64,000 nt of DNA from Flavobacterium sp. ENC (GCF_020991415.1 NZ_JAJMOY010000001.1:1054001-1118000), one strand, 5' to 3'. Shown: positions 33,585-42,020, counted from the first letter of the stretch. The notes: generated by a model from the sequence alone, not told the origin. Made by a program: numbers and translations.

Positions 33585-33677
33585 ACGCGGATGACACAAA
33601 TTGAAGCGGATTTTATTTTGGATATTTATATTTTAAAATCTAATATTCTAACAATCTAAGAAGCCGAATAATCTAAA
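33585..33677. repeat. Words GCGGATGACAC and TCTAAGAAGCC in the gap after the DUF58 gene
   Basis: The 145-bp gap contains TACGCGGATGACACAAATTG, GCGGATTTT and then AATCTAATATTCTAACAATC, TCTAAGAAGCCGAATAATC words. The TCTAAGAAG word is the same as in the element at 37556-37672 before the AlbA_2 gene. No long exact inverted pair is seen here. Confidence 0.5.
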
Positions 33678-33678
33678 A

Positions 33679-34542
33679 TTATCTTGACTTGAAATACCCC
33701 AGCAATTTGGTCACGTAATTTTCGTCGACTCTTGTATTTACGACACCAGCTCCGGATTTGCTGAAAATATCTTTGAAATAATTGACTCTTTCCTGATAAT
33801 GCTTTTCGTAATTCATTCGCACCGATTTTGATCCGGTGTCCACCAGTTGCACCTTTCCGGTTTCTGCGTCAAGCATGCTGACCATTCCTAAATTCGGGAT
33901 TTTTTCTTCTCGGATGTCGTAAACACGAACTCCTGTAATATCGTGTTTTTTTGAAGCAATTTTTAAAGTCTGCTCGTAATTTTCAGACATGAAATCAGAA
34001 ATTACAAAAACAATCGCTTTCTTTTTCTGAGTTCCTGATAAAAATTTTAAAGCAGCTGCAATATCTGTTTTCTGACTTTTCGGTTCAAATTCGATCAATT
34101 CACGAATGATTCTTAAAACGTGTGAACGTCCTTTTTTAGGAGGAATATACAATTCTACATTGTCTGAAAAAAGGATTAAACCAATCTTGTCGTTATTTTG
34201 TGTAGCCGAAAAAGCCATCGTTGCCGCTATTTCGGTTACGATGTCTTTTTTAAACTGACTCTTTGATCCGAAACCTTCAGAACCCGAAATGTCAACCATT
34301 AAAACCATGGTCAGCTCTCGTTCTTCTTCAAAAACTTTTACGTGAGCTTCGTTATATCGCGCAGTCACATTCCAGTCGATGTTACGGATATCATCGCCGT
34401 ACTGGTATTGACGCACTTCGCTAAAAGTCATTCCACGCCCTTTAAAAGAAGAGTGGTATTCTCCCGAAAAGATATGATTACTCAGTCTTTTGGTTTTGAT
34501 CTCTATCTTTCGTACTTTTTTTAAAAGCTCTTTTGTATCCAT
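33679..34542 (-). CDS. DUF58 domain-containing protein
   Basis: The 287-aa protein has the DUF58 signature FSEVRQYQYGDDIRNIDWNVTAR (shown in part: QYGDDIRNIDWNVTAR, about 45-62) followed by a VWA-like region with MVDISGSEGFGS (MIDAS-type DxSxS). It has no membrane segments and is probably cytoplasmic or peripheral. DUF58 genes pair with MoxR ATPases across bacteria, as here, and the pair is thought to act in assembling or inserting metal or cofactor-bearing envelope proteins. It is the second gene of the operon. Confidence 0.92.
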   Translation of the reverse strand: MDTKELLKKVRKIEIKTKRLSNHIFSGEYHSSFKGRGMTFSEVRQYQYGDDIRNIDWNVTARYNEAHVKVFEEERELTMVLMVDISGSEGFGSKSQFKKDIVTEIAATMAFSATQNNDKIGLILFSDNVELYIPPKKGRSHVLRIIRELIEFEPKSQKTDIAAALKFLSGTQKKKAIVFVISDFMSENYEQTLKIASKKHDITGVRVYDIREEKIPNLGMVSMLDAETGKVQLVDTGSKSVRMNYEKHYQERVNYFKDIFSKSGAGVVNTRVDENYVTKLLGYFKSR

Positions 34543-34546
34543 TTTA

Positions 34547-34619
34547 TTTGTTTAAAGTTTAAAAGTTTCAAGTTTCAGGTTCGTTTTACAACAACCTTAA
34601 ACCTGAAACATTAAACAAA
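34547..34619. repeat. Nested inverted repeat between moxR and the DUF58 gene
   Basis: TTTGTTTAA at 34547-34555 is the exact complement of TTAAACAAA at 34611-34619, and inside it GTTTCAGGTT at 34572-34581 is the exact complement of AACCTGAAAC at 34600-34609. Tandem words (AAAGTTT, AAAAGTTTCAAGTTTCAGG) fill the left arm. It occupies almost the whole 79-bp gap. Confidence 0.78.
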
Positions 34620-34621
34620 TT

Positions 34622-35626
34622 TTAAGGTACTTCAATCTCGTTTACAATTTTGTTGATAATGTCTACAGAAGTAATGTTTTCGGCTTCAGCCTCGTAAGTG
34701 ATTCCAACTCTGTGACGTAAAACATCATGCACAACAGCACGAACATCTTCGGGAATTACATAACCGCGACGTTTGATGAAAGCGTAACATTTTGCCGCAT
34801 TGGCTAAATTGATACTTCCACGCGGTGATGCTCCAAAACTAATAAGAGGTTTTAAGTCTGCCAGTTTGTATTTTTCCGGATAACGGGTTGCAAAGATGAT
34901 ATCCAGGATATATTTTTCGATTTTTTCATCCATGTAAACTTCACGGACAGCTTCCTGCGCGCGCAGAATTTGTTCCACTGAAACAACCGGATTTACTTTT
35001 TCGTAACTTCCTTTTAAGTTTTGACGAATTACAAAACGTTCTTCATCAATTTTCGGGTAGTCAATTACCGTTTTCAACATAAAACGATCGACCTGAGCTT
35101 CAGGAAGCTGGTAGGTTCCTTCCTGCTCCACAGGGTTTTGAGTAGCAAGTACTAAAAACGGACGGTCCAGTTTGAAAGTAGTATCGCCAATAGTAACTTG
35201 TTTTTCCTGCATCGCTTCCAAAAGTGCTGACTGAACTTTCGCCGGAGCACGGTTGATCTCATCGGCAAGGACGAAATTAGCGAAGATTGGCCCCTTTTTG
35301 ATTGAGAATTCGTTTGCTTTAATGTTGTAAATCATTGTTCCGACTACATCGGCAGGTAATAAGTCAGGTGTAAACTGAATACGGCTGAAAGAACCCTGAA
35401 CAGCTTGTGACAAAGTATTAATGGCTAAAGTTTTGGCCAGTCCCGGAACACCTTCCAGTAAAATGTGCCCCTGTCCTAAAAGACCAATTAATAAACGTTC
35501 GACCATGTGTTTCTGGCCCACAATAACTTTGTTCATTTCCATTGTAAGAAGGTCTATAAAAGCACTTTCTCTTTCAATTTTTTCATTTATCGCTCTAATG
35601 TCTAAAGTCGTTGTATTTTCTTCCAT
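34622..35626 (-). CDS. moxR: MoxR family AAA+ ATPase
   Basis: The 334-aa protein has Walker A GVPGLAKT, Walker B LADEINRA, sensor ATQNPVEQEGTYQLPEAQVDRF in parts, and the C-terminal lid region (ISFGASPRGSINLANAAKCYA), which is the MoxR consensus. MoxR ATPases act as chaperone-like machines with VWA partner proteins, matching the DUF58 and BatA/BatB genes that follow. It is the first gene of the bat operon; upstream is a 223-bp divergent gap with the aldo/keto reductase gene. Gene identity is secure, the client protein unknown. Confidence 0.95.
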   Translation of the reverse strand: MEENTTTLDIRAINEKIERESAFIDLLTMEMNKVIVGQKHMVERLLIGLLGQGHILLEGVPGLAKTLAINTLSQAVQGSFSRIQFTPDLLPADVVGTMIYNIKANEFSIKKGPIFANFVLADEINRAPAKVQSALLEAMQEKQVTIGDTTFKLDRPFLVLATQNPVEQEGTYQLPEAQVDRFMLKTVIDYPKIDEERFVIRQNLKGSYEKVNPVVSVEQILRAQEAVREVYMDEKIEKYILDIIFATRYPEKYKLADLKPLISFGASPRGSINLANAAKCYAFIKRRGYVIPEDVRAVVHDVLRHRVGITYEAEAENITSVDIINKIVNEIEVP

Positions 35627-35801
35627 ATAGATATTTTTAAAACCTTTTTAAGACGTTGATTTATGTGCCTAACTTTTGAGAGTGCAAATTGAATATTTTT
35701 TGAGAAGTAAGATGTTAAAGAATGGTTAAAACTTCGACCAATGACCTAATTTTAAGGACGAATTGTGAATCTATTTTTATATTTTTAAGAACTTTGGTGA
35801 T

Positions 35802-35820
35802 TATGCTTTAGAAAAGCATA
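35802..35820. promoter_or_regulatory. Small hairpin or operator TATGCTTT/AAAGCATA before the aldo/keto reductase
   Basis: An 8-bp exact inverted repeat with a 3-base centre lies 30 bases before the aldo/keto reductase ATG. It has no T run, so it is not a terminator; it could be a regulator site or a leader hairpin. The rest of the 223-bp divergent gap with moxR is AT-rich and shows no other feature. Confidence 0.35.
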
Positions 35821-35849
35821 TTTAATACCAAAAATAACGCAATATTACC

Positions 35850-36725
35850 ATGAGCAAAACAACATTATCGCCTATAATTTCAGGTACTATGAATTGGGGA
35901 GTATGGGATAAAAACCTTACACCTAAAGAAATGGAAAACATGATACAAATCTGTATCGAAAATAAAATCACCACTTTTGATCACGCCGACATTTACGGAT
36001 CTTATACCACAGAAGCCGACTTTGGAAAAGCTTTTCACAACAGTAAAATTGCACGCGAAAAATTACAGCTTATCACCAAATGCGGAATCCAGATGATTGC
36101 TGAAAATCGTCCGGAGAACAAAATCAAATATTATGACTATTCTAAGGACTATATTGTATGGTCTGTTGAAGAATCCCTGAAAAAATTAAAAACTGACTAT
36201 GTGGATGTTTTTTTACTCCATAGGCCAAGTCCGTTAATGGAGGCTGATGAAATTGCTGAAGCGGTTGAAAAATTAAAAGCGGAAGGGAAGATTATAGATT
36301 TTGGACTTTCTAATTTTACAAATTCACAAACGGAATTAATTCGCCAGAAAACAGAAGTAAGTTACAATCAGGTTCAGTTTTCGGCAACACATTTTGATCC
36401 TATGACGGACGGAAGTCTGGATTATATGCAGACACACGGAATAAGACCATTGTCATGGAATCCGCTTGGTACTGTCTTTAGGGAGGATACGAAAAAAACA
36501 CGTCGTCTGAAAAAATTGCTTTCGACTTTAGTAGAAAAATACCATTTCGGTTCGGATACGCTTTTACTTTCCTGGATTCTGAAACATCCGGCTAAAGTTA
36601 TTCCGATTGCAGGAACGGTAAATGTTGCCAGAATTCAATCCCTGATGAAAGCAGTCGAACTGGAAATGGATAAAGAAGACTGGTTTGCCATCTGGACAGA
36701 AAGTATGGGCGATGATGTAGCGTAG
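35850..36725 (+). CDS. Aldo/keto reductase
   Basis: The 291-aa protein is a TIM-barrel NADPH oxidoreductase of the YdhF-type group. The catalytic tetrad is visible as D and Y in FDHADIYGSY (about 39-48), K in LITKCGI and H in FLLHRPS. FGLSNFTNSQ and PIAGTVNVARIQSL near the end form the cofactor-binding segment. The carbonyl substrate is unknown. It may be read together with the following SDR gene after a 62-bp gap that contains tandem CAGTATTCAGTATTCAG words. Confidence 0.92.
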   Translation: MSKTTLSPIISGTMNWGVWDKNLTPKEMENMIQICIENKITTFDHADIYGSYTTEADFGKAFHNSKIAREKLQLITKCGIQMIAENRPENKIKYYDYSKDYIVWSVEESLKKLKTDYVDVFLLHRPSPLMEADEIAEAVEKLKAEGKIIDFGLSNFTNSQTELIRQKTEVSYNQVQFSATHFDPMTDGSLDYMQTHGIRPLSWNPLGTVFREDTKKTRRLKKLLSTLVEKYHFGSDTLLLSWILKHPAKVIPIAGTVNVARIQSLMKAVELEMDKEDWFAIWTESMGDDVA

Positions 36726-36787
36726 TTTTCAGTAGCAGTATTCAGTATTCAGCTTCTATTGGTGTGAAAAAAAATAAAAAAATCAGC

Positions 36788-37543
36788 ATGAAAAAAACAG
36801 TTTTAATTACTGGGGCCACCAGCGGAATTGGAAAAGCAACCGCGCAAATAATGGCAAAAAATAACTATAAAATTATCCTTTGCGGAAGACGTAAAGAGCG
36901 TTTGGCAGAACTTGAAAAAGAACTTTCGGCTTTTACGGAAGTACACTCTTTGTCCTTTGATGTTCGTGATAAAGAGACAGTTTTTTCAGCTATAAAATCA
37001 TTGCCAGCAGAATTTTCGCAAATAGATGTTTTAATTAATAATGCCGGAAATGCTCATGGTCTGGATCCAATTCAAAATGGAAATACTGACGATTGGGATG
37101 CTATGATCGATATTAATGTGAAAGGACTTTTGTATGTTTCAAAGGCTATTATTCCACAAATGATCGAAAGAAAAGCGGGACATATTATCAATATCGGTTC
37201 TATTGCGGGTAAAGAAGTTTATCCGAATGGAAATGTTTATTGCGCCTCAAAACATGCTGTTGATGCTATTAATAACGGAATGCGAATGGACTTGAATCCA
37301 TACGGAATTAGAGTAGGAGCAATTCATCCGGGAATGGTCGAGACCGAATTTAGTGAAGTTCGTTTTAAAGGCGATGCAGATAGAGCGTCGAATGTTTATA
37401 AAGGTTTGGACGCTTTACAAGCGGAAGATATTGCGGATATTATTCATTTTGTGGTTTCGAGAAAATACCATGTAAACATTGCGGATTTAATTGTATATCC
37501 GACGGCGCAAGCCTCGGCAACAATTGTCAAGAAGAATATTTAG
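36788..37543 (+). CDS. SDR family NADP-dependent oxidoreductase
   Basis: The 251-aa protein is a classical short-chain dehydrogenase resembling the YdfG/serine-3-dehydrogenase group. It has the cofactor motif TGATSGIGKA (about 7-16), CGRRKERL (suggesting NADP), NNAGNAHG, INIGSIAGKE and the catalytic YCASK, followed by IHPGMVETEFSEVRFKGD. The frame extends upstream to a GTG at 36764, but the ATG at 36788 places the Rossmann motif at its usual distance from the N-terminus. The substrate is not deducible; 3-hydroxy acids are typical of close relatives. Confidence 0.92.
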   Translation: MKKTVLITGATSGIGKATAQIMAKNNYKIILCGRRKERLAELEKELSAFTEVHSLSFDVRDKETVFSAIKSLPAEFSQIDVLINNAGNAHGLDPIQNGNTDDWDAMIDINVKGLLYVSKAIIPQMIERKAGHIINIGSIAGKEVYPNGNVYCASKHAVDAINNGMRMDLNPYGIRVGAIHPGMVETEFSEVRFKGDADRASNVYKGLDALQAEDIADIIHFVVSRKYHVNIADLIVYPTAQASATIVKKNI

Positions 37544-37555
37544 ATTATTTGACAT

Positions 37556-37672
37556 TGGACTTCTTAGATTTTAGACTAGCTTAGACAGCGGGATTTAAAA
37601 TTGTTAAAGCTAAAAATTTAAGAAGTCGAATGTCTAAGAAGTCTAAAAATCTAACCTCTAAGAAGTCTAATT
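37556..37672. repeat. TCTAAGAAGTC-word inverted repeat before the AlbA_2 gene
   Basis: The left side reads GGACTTCTTAGATTTTAGAC and the right side TCTAAGAAGTCTAAAAATCT followed by another TCTAAGAAGTCTAA. The arms are complementary over about 20 bases with few mismatches. It fills the 131-bp gap between two co-directional genes. The same word occurs in one arm only within the bat operon at 33650-33665. Confidence 0.75.
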
Positions 37673-37674
37673 AA

Positions 37675-38814
37675 ATGATCAACAAACGTCTTTTAATAAA
37701 AAATTTACTCGCTCATAATGACGAGAGCAGTTTTTATGACAAAAAAAGACAGTTGAATCTGCATACCCGTGAAGGAAAGGGCAAGTTTCTGAAACACATT
37801 TGTGCCTTATCCAATTCAAACCCTACCAACAATTCCTATATTGTCGTGGGTGTTGAAGATCAGGATAATGAAATTGTCGGGGATGATTTCTTTGATGACA
37901 GCCGGATTCAGAATCTGGTGAATGCTTTTTTAGAAAACCCGCCTAAAATCCAGTACGAGAATGTGCCTTTTCCAAATCTTCCGAAAGATAGAGTGATCGG
38001 TCTGGTAACCATTAAACCCAAAAATAAAATATCGTATTTCAAGAAAGGAATACATACCATTGTGGCCAATAGTGTTTTTGTGAGGCGTGGCAGTAATTCG
38101 GTTCCTGTTGAAGGGGAGATTGAAAAGAATTATCAGAACACGGAAACGGTTATTGGAATCGAAAACAGTTCCCGAAACAGTATTCAGTATACCCTGGACG
38201 GCGTTATTGATTTTATGAATTTCAGGCACAAAGACATGTCGCCTAAATACAATGTTTTTAAGGAATTGTTTGTGATCTGCTGGGCGGGAGTTCCCAAAAA
38301 ATCAAGGGATAAAACCTTTTTATCCCGTGTGGATATCGAACTGATCAACGAACAGATTAAACTTTTTTATTCGGCTCTGGATGTAGTTACCATTGTTTTT
38401 GACGACGATAGTTTTACCATTACCGAATATGTTCCGTTAGGACTGAACGATAAAACGAGTTATTATCCTTTGGAGGAACAAACGATTCGGTTTTTTGATA
38501 ACGGCTATTATAAGATTGACCGCAAAATGCTTTTTCAGCCACCGGAATTCAACAGGCGAATGTTGTATCATATTTACAATTCGAATGTGGCATTGCTTCA
38601 GAAATTGCAAAAAGGATTTACGCTTTCGGAACGCGAAATGTTCGATTTGGAAAATCTGCCGTCTACTTTTATGATTTGTTATCTGAATGGTTTTGAAGAT
38701 GCCAGGCAAAGATTAATAGACTCAAAAGTGCTTTTAAAACCTTTTGGGCAAGTTTATTTATCTTTTAAAGAAGCCTTGCGAATTTTAAGGAAAATGAAAT
38801 ATGATGTTCAGTAG
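37675..38814 (+). CDS. AlbA_2 (Schlafen-type) domain protein
   Basis: The 379-aa protein has an N-terminal AlbA_2 domain, also called the divergent AAA-4 or Schlafen core: ESSFYDKKRQLNLHTREGKG, KFLKHICALSNSNPTNNSYIVVGVED and SVFVRRGSNSVPV. The remaining 220 residues are not recognised and lack nuclease or helicase motifs. AlbA_2 proteins are widespread, annotated as putative ATP-binding or transcription regulators, and a few act in phage defence or RNA cleavage; nothing here chooses between these. The gene stands alone, flanked by a repeat and a convergent lipoprotein gene. Confidence 0.82.
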   Translation: MINKRLLIKNLLAHNDESSFYDKKRQLNLHTREGKGKFLKHICALSNSNPTNNSYIVVGVEDQDNEIVGDDFFDDSRIQNLVNAFLENPPKIQYENVPFPNLPKDRVIGLVTIKPKNKISYFKKGIHTIVANSVFVRRGSNSVPVEGEIEKNYQNTETVIGIENSSRNSIQYTLDGVIDFMNFRHKDMSPKYNVFKELFVICWAGVPKKSRDKTFLSRVDIELINEQIKLFYSALDVVTIVFDDDSFTITEYVPLGLNDKTSYYPLEEQTIRFFDNGYYKIDRKMLFQPPEFNRRMLYHIYNSNVALLQKLQKGFTLSEREMFDLENLPSTFMICYLNGFEDARQRLIDSKVLLKPFGQVYLSFKEALRILRKMKYDVQ

Positions 38815-38851
38815 TAAGATTCAAAATTACAGCAGCCCGAAGCAACTAATT

Positions 38852-39595
38852 TTATTGATAGCGTAAATAGGCCCTGACTTTATCGTAGGGGAACAGGATT
38901 TCCTTTGCTCCTTCTGCATAAGAAGCGGCTTCATAAGAGTTGTAATACAAGAGCAATCCTTCTTCGGTATAAAAAATATTCTGCGGCAGCTGAAACTGGT
39001 CGTTTTCGAACATTAGTCCGGTGGCATTGATATTGGCTTTCTCCGGTATATTGTATTTGGCCCGGAATTCTTTTTCGGCGAAAGCCTTAAATTGTTTTGA
39101 ATTCTTAAAAATCTGATCGTTAAAAATTGCCTTACCGGTTTTAGGATTGAACAATAAAGAGCGGAACCCCTGATACCCGTGAGCGCCTCCTGTAAAAGTA
39201 TAATGATCGATTTTTATATTCAGAATCTGTTCCGACTGAAATTCGATATTACCAACAATTTTAGCTTCCCAGCCGAACGTTTCACTCGGAAATTTTTTAT
39301 GCATTTCTTCATATGAAGCAATAAATGACGAAGCTAAGGTATTGTAGTCGGAGGACTTTAATGGTGTCTCTTCAAAATAGACAATTTCCTTTACAGTCGA
39401 ATATATTTTTTTATTGATGCTGTCTGCAACGATTTTACTATTTTTTGCAATTGGAATATCCATGTAAATAGAAGGGCAGTCTTTATCGCAGGGCAGGGTG
39501 GTTTTTTTTTCAAATGTTTCATTTTCAAATGAAAGCTCTTTGTTACAACTAATGCATATCAGAAACAAAAAGACTAAAAAAGTATACTGTTTCAT
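38852..39595 (-). CDS. DUF3298/DUF4163-like lipoprotein
   Basis: The 247-aa protein starts with a lipoprotein signal (LICISC, lipidated C17). The body has a DUF4163-like N-terminal part (CPSIYMDIPIAKNSKIVADSINKKI) and a DUF3298-like end (IDHYTFTGGAHGYQGFRSLLFNPKTGKAI), the same fold seen in the RsiV anti-sigma ectodomain and in lysozyme-binding proteins. An envelope role is likely; binding of lysozyme is only a family analogy. It diverges from the cystathionine gene; a TACCTTTG box at 39625-39618 on the minus strand is the likely promoter. Confidence 0.82.
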   Translation of the reverse strand: MKQYTFLVFLFLICISCNKELSFENETFEKKTTLPCDKDCPSIYMDIPIAKNSKIVADSINKKIYSTVKEIVYFEETPLKSSDYNTLASSFIASYEEMHKKFPSETFGWEAKIVGNIEFQSEQILNIKIDHYTFTGGAHGYQGFRSLLFNPKTGKAIFNDQIFKNSKQFKAFAEKEFRAKYNIPEKANINATGLMFENDQFQLPQNIFYTEEGLLLYYNSYEAASYAEGAKEILFPYDKVRAYLRYQ

Positions 39596-39617
39596 GTCTA
39601 AAAGTGTTAATTATATA

Positions 39618-39681
39618 CAAAGGTAAGGAGTTGTGGCTGGATTAAAATAAATTAAACGGTAAATTTGTACTGTTAAATTTG
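39618..39681. promoter_or_regulatory. Divergent promoter boxes between the lipoprotein and cystathionine genes
   Basis: On the minus strand TACCTTTG at 39625-39618 lies 23 bases before the lipoprotein ATG. On the plus strand two full boxes occur in tandem, TAAATTTG at 39660-39667 and again at 39674-39681, the second 20 bases before the cystathionine-enzyme ATG. All three match TAnnTTTG. Confidence 0.55.
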
Positions 39682-39700
39682 GTTTAAAAAACGTAACTAT

Positions 39701-40843
39701 ATGAAATTCAATACGAAAGTAATACATGGTGGTCAGCATCATGATCCAAGTACAGGAGCTGTTATGCCTCCTGTTTATCAAACTTCAACTTATATTCAGA
39801 CGAGTCCGGGACAGCCATTGGGCGATTATGAATACAGCAGGGCAGCAAATCCTACCCGTACGGCTTTGGAAAATGCTTTGGCGAGTATTGAAAATGGTAC
39901 CCGCGGACTGGCTTTCTCCTCTGGTCTGGCAGCGACAGATTGTATTTTGAGAGGATTCAAAGCCGGAGATGAAGTAATCGCGATGGATGATTTATATGGC
40001 GGAACCTATAGAATGTTCTCGAGAATTTATAAAGATTCAGGCATTAAGTTTCACTTTGTGGATATGACTAATATTGAAAAACTGAAGTCATTGATCAATG
40101 AGAATACAAAATTGATTTGGGTTGAAACACCAACAAATCCGTTAATGAAACTGGCCGATATTCAGGAAATTTCAAAAATCACCAAAGAACGTAAAATCTG
40201 GTTGGCCGTAGACAATACTTTTGCAACACCTTACTTGCAAAAACCTCTTGATCTGGGTGCTGATATCGTGATGCATTCTGCTACAAAATATCTGGGAGGA
40301 CACTCTGACGTTATTGCCGGCGCCCTGATTGTAAAGGATGAAGCTTTGGGTGAACAATTGCACTTTCAGCAATTCGCAACCGGAGCGACACTTGGACCGA
40401 TGGACAGCTTTTTGGTTTTAAGAGGAATTAAGACGCTTTCATTAAGAGTACAAAGGCATTGCGAAAATGGGGAAAAAGTAGTGGAGTACTTAACGAAACA
40501 TCCAAAAATTAAAACAGTTTACTATCCCGGACTACCAAGCCATCCTTTTCATGAGATTGCCAAAAAACAGATGAAGGCTTTTGGAGGAATGGTTTCTTTT
40601 ACTTTCAATTCAGGTAAAAAAGAAGATTCAGTTGAATTTTTGGAAAAACTTAAAGTTTTTACCCTGGCCGAATCATTGGGTGGAGTAGAATCATTGGCAA
40701 ATCACCCTGCTTTAATGACACACGCCTCTATTCCTGCGGATAAAAGAGCTGAGGTAGGTATCACTGATGACTTAGTTCGATTAAGTGTTGGAATTGAAGA
40801 TGCAGAAGATTTAATAGCCGATTTAGAGCAGGCATTAGCATAA
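39701..40843 (+). CDS. Cystathionine gamma-synthase or gamma-lyase (PLP enzyme)
   Basis: The 380-aa protein belongs to the Cys/Met metabolism PLP enzymes. It starts MKFNTKVIHGGQHHDPSTGAV, has SSGLAATDC, the PLP-phosphate segment YGGTYRMF, VETPTNPLMK, AVDNTFATPYLQKPL and the PLP lysine in SATKYLGGHSDVIAG. The end SLGGVESLANHPALMTHAS with RLSVGIEDAEDL is diagnostic of the family. Gamma-synthase (methionine synthesis) and gamma-lyase (transsulfuration to cysteine) cannot be told apart by eye. It is a single gene with a terminator directly after it. Confidence 0.92.
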   Translation: MKFNTKVIHGGQHHDPSTGAVMPPVYQTSTYIQTSPGQPLGDYEYSRAANPTRTALENALASIENGTRGLAFSSGLAATDCILRGFKAGDEVIAMDDLYGGTYRMFSRIYKDSGIKFHFVDMTNIEKLKSLINENTKLIWVETPTNPLMKLADIQEISKITKERKIWLAVDNTFATPYLQKPLDLGADIVMHSATKYLGGHSDVIAGALIVKDEALGEQLHFQQFATGATLGPMDSFLVLRGIKTLSLRVQRHCENGEKVVEYLTKHPKIKTVYYPGLPSHPFHEIAKKQMKAFGGMVSFTFNSGKKEDSVEFLEKLKVFTLAESLGGVESLANHPALMTHASIPADKRAEVGITDDLVRLSVGIEDAEDLIADLEQALA

Positions 40844-40848
40844 AAAAA

Positions 40849-40884
40849 CAAAACCCCAATTCGAAAGAGTTGGGGTTTTGTTTA
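40849..40884. terminator. Terminator between convergent genes
   Basis: CAAAACCCCAA pairs with TTGGGGTTTTG around a loop of about 10 bases, followed by T residues and preceded by an A run. It serves the cystathionine gene and may also end the convergent barrel gene. Confidence 0.92.
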
Positions 40885-40902
40885 TAAATTATTTTGTCAA
40901 TT

Positions 40903-41697
40903 CTAGAACTCCAGATAGTAGATATAACCTACGTTAAACCATACTTGTGAATCGTTCGATTTGTTTTCTTTGTAAAGATCTTTGTTAGGATTTAATCCGT
41001 CAACCCAGTCAGAGCTAAAACCCTGATAACGGATATCGAACATTAAATCGCTCATTTCTGCCAATTTGTAGTGAACACCTACACCGGTTACAACAGATAA
41101 AACAACGCCGGTTTCTGTAGAAAATCCAAAGGCACGACCATCTGAGGGCGTTAAGTATTTTGGATACGTGGCTTGCGTAGTTCCTAAAGTCCCTAATGAT
41201 GATTCAGATTTTGTTGAATAATAACTAACCTGAACTCCTAAACTTACGTAAGGACTAAAGCTGCCGACCGTATTTTCGAAATCATGTATTTTCATAAAAG
41301 GAGAAAATTCCAGTTGGGTACCAAGATTTAACAAAGTAGAACTGCCGGTCATGGCTTTAAGTTGTTCTGTTGTTATTTTAGGCGGAGTTCTGTCAACTGC
41401 TTCTCCAAAATGTTTTAAATCAGTTTTGTTGAATGACAATTCCGATCTGACTTTGAAATGTTCAGAAAAAAAATGTTCCCGGTTATTGTTGGCCGAAAAA
41501 TTGATAAAGTGAACAATTCCTACACCAAATCCGGTATTTCCGACATTGGTTTTAAAATTGTGTCTTTGTCCATAATCAGACTGAAAAGATACGGGGCCGA
41601 ATATAATTCCTACTTCTTGTGCAATAGATTGAGCATTTGCAGTAGTTGAGGAGATTCCGAATAAGGCAAATAATGTGAGTACTATAGGTTTAAGCAT
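40903..41697 (-). CDS. THC0290_0291-like outer membrane beta-barrel protein
   Basis: The 264-aa protein has a signal peptide (ending ANAQ, residue 23) and a body of alternating beta strands ending VGYIYYLEF with a terminal phenylalanine, typical of outer membrane barrels. The start AQEVGIIFGPVSFQSDYGQR and NFINFSA-like segment (VHFINFSANN) resembles the flavobacterial THC0290_0291 family, which has no known function. It is a single gene on the minus strand with 323 bp of upstream sequence shared divergently with gdhA. Confidence 0.83.
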   Translation of the reverse strand: MLKPIVLTLFALFGISSTTANAQSIAQEVGIIFGPVSFQSDYGQRHNFKTNVGNTGFGVGIVHFINFSANNNREHFFSEHFKVRSELSFNKTDLKHFGEAVDRTPPKITTEQLKAMTGSSTLLNLGTQLEFSPFMKIHDFENTVGSFSPYVSLGVQVSYYSTKSESSLGTLGTTQATYPKYLTPSDGRAFGFSTETGVVLSVVTGVGVHYKLAEMSDLMFDIRYQGFSSDWVDGLNPNKDLYKENKSNDSQVWFNVGYIYYLEF

Positions 41698-41923
41698 GAG
41701 TTTGGGCTTTCAAATCTTGGCAAATATATAAAAAACATGTACGATTCAAAATATAATATTGTCCTATTAGAAAATAAGTAGCAAAATACTTAATTTGCTA
41801 ACTTTAATTCGGTTGTTTTGATGTAAATTTAGAAGTGTAAAATACTATTTTTAGGATTGTTTGAAAAATATACAATTCGTTGATTGAAACGAAAAAAAAT
41901 AACATTGAATTGTCAATTTACTA

Positions 41924-41931
41924 TATCTTTG
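41924..41931 (+). promoter_or_regulatory. TAnnTTTG box of gdhA
   Basis: TATCTTTG is a full match to the -7 consensus, with a TTG at 41905-41907 sixteen bases upstream as a possible upstream element. It lies 90 bases before the gdhA ATG, so the predicted leader carries the palindrome at 41943. Confidence 0.6.
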
Positions 41932-41942
41932 TGTGTCAAAAC

Positions 41943-41968
41943 GAAAACGTTTTCTTAAACGTGTTTTC
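41943..41968. promoter_or_regulatory. Operator-like palindromes in the gdhA leader
   Basis: GAAAACGTTTTC at 41943-41954 is a perfect 12-bp palindrome with a central CG, and AAACGTGTTTTC at 41957-41968 is a partial second copy. The predicted transcription start lies just before the first copy, a position where a bound repressor would block transcription. LacI/GalR-family regulators favour such sites. A nearly identical site lies upstream of pgi at 11690-11701. Confidence 0.45.
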
Positions 41969-42020
41969 TAAGTTTAAAAGAGTCAGAATAAAATAATTTA
42001 CTAGAATAATTTATTTAGAA

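Larger units (their letters stand above)
41698..42020. other. 323-bp divergent gap between the barrel gene and gdhA
   Basis: The gap is strongly AT-rich. It contains the gdhA promoter box at 41924-41931, a perfect 12-bp palindrome at 41943-41954 with an imperfect copy at 41957-41968, and a leader of about 80 bases before the gdhA ATG. Nothing clear is seen in the half next to the barrel gene. Confidence 0.6.
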
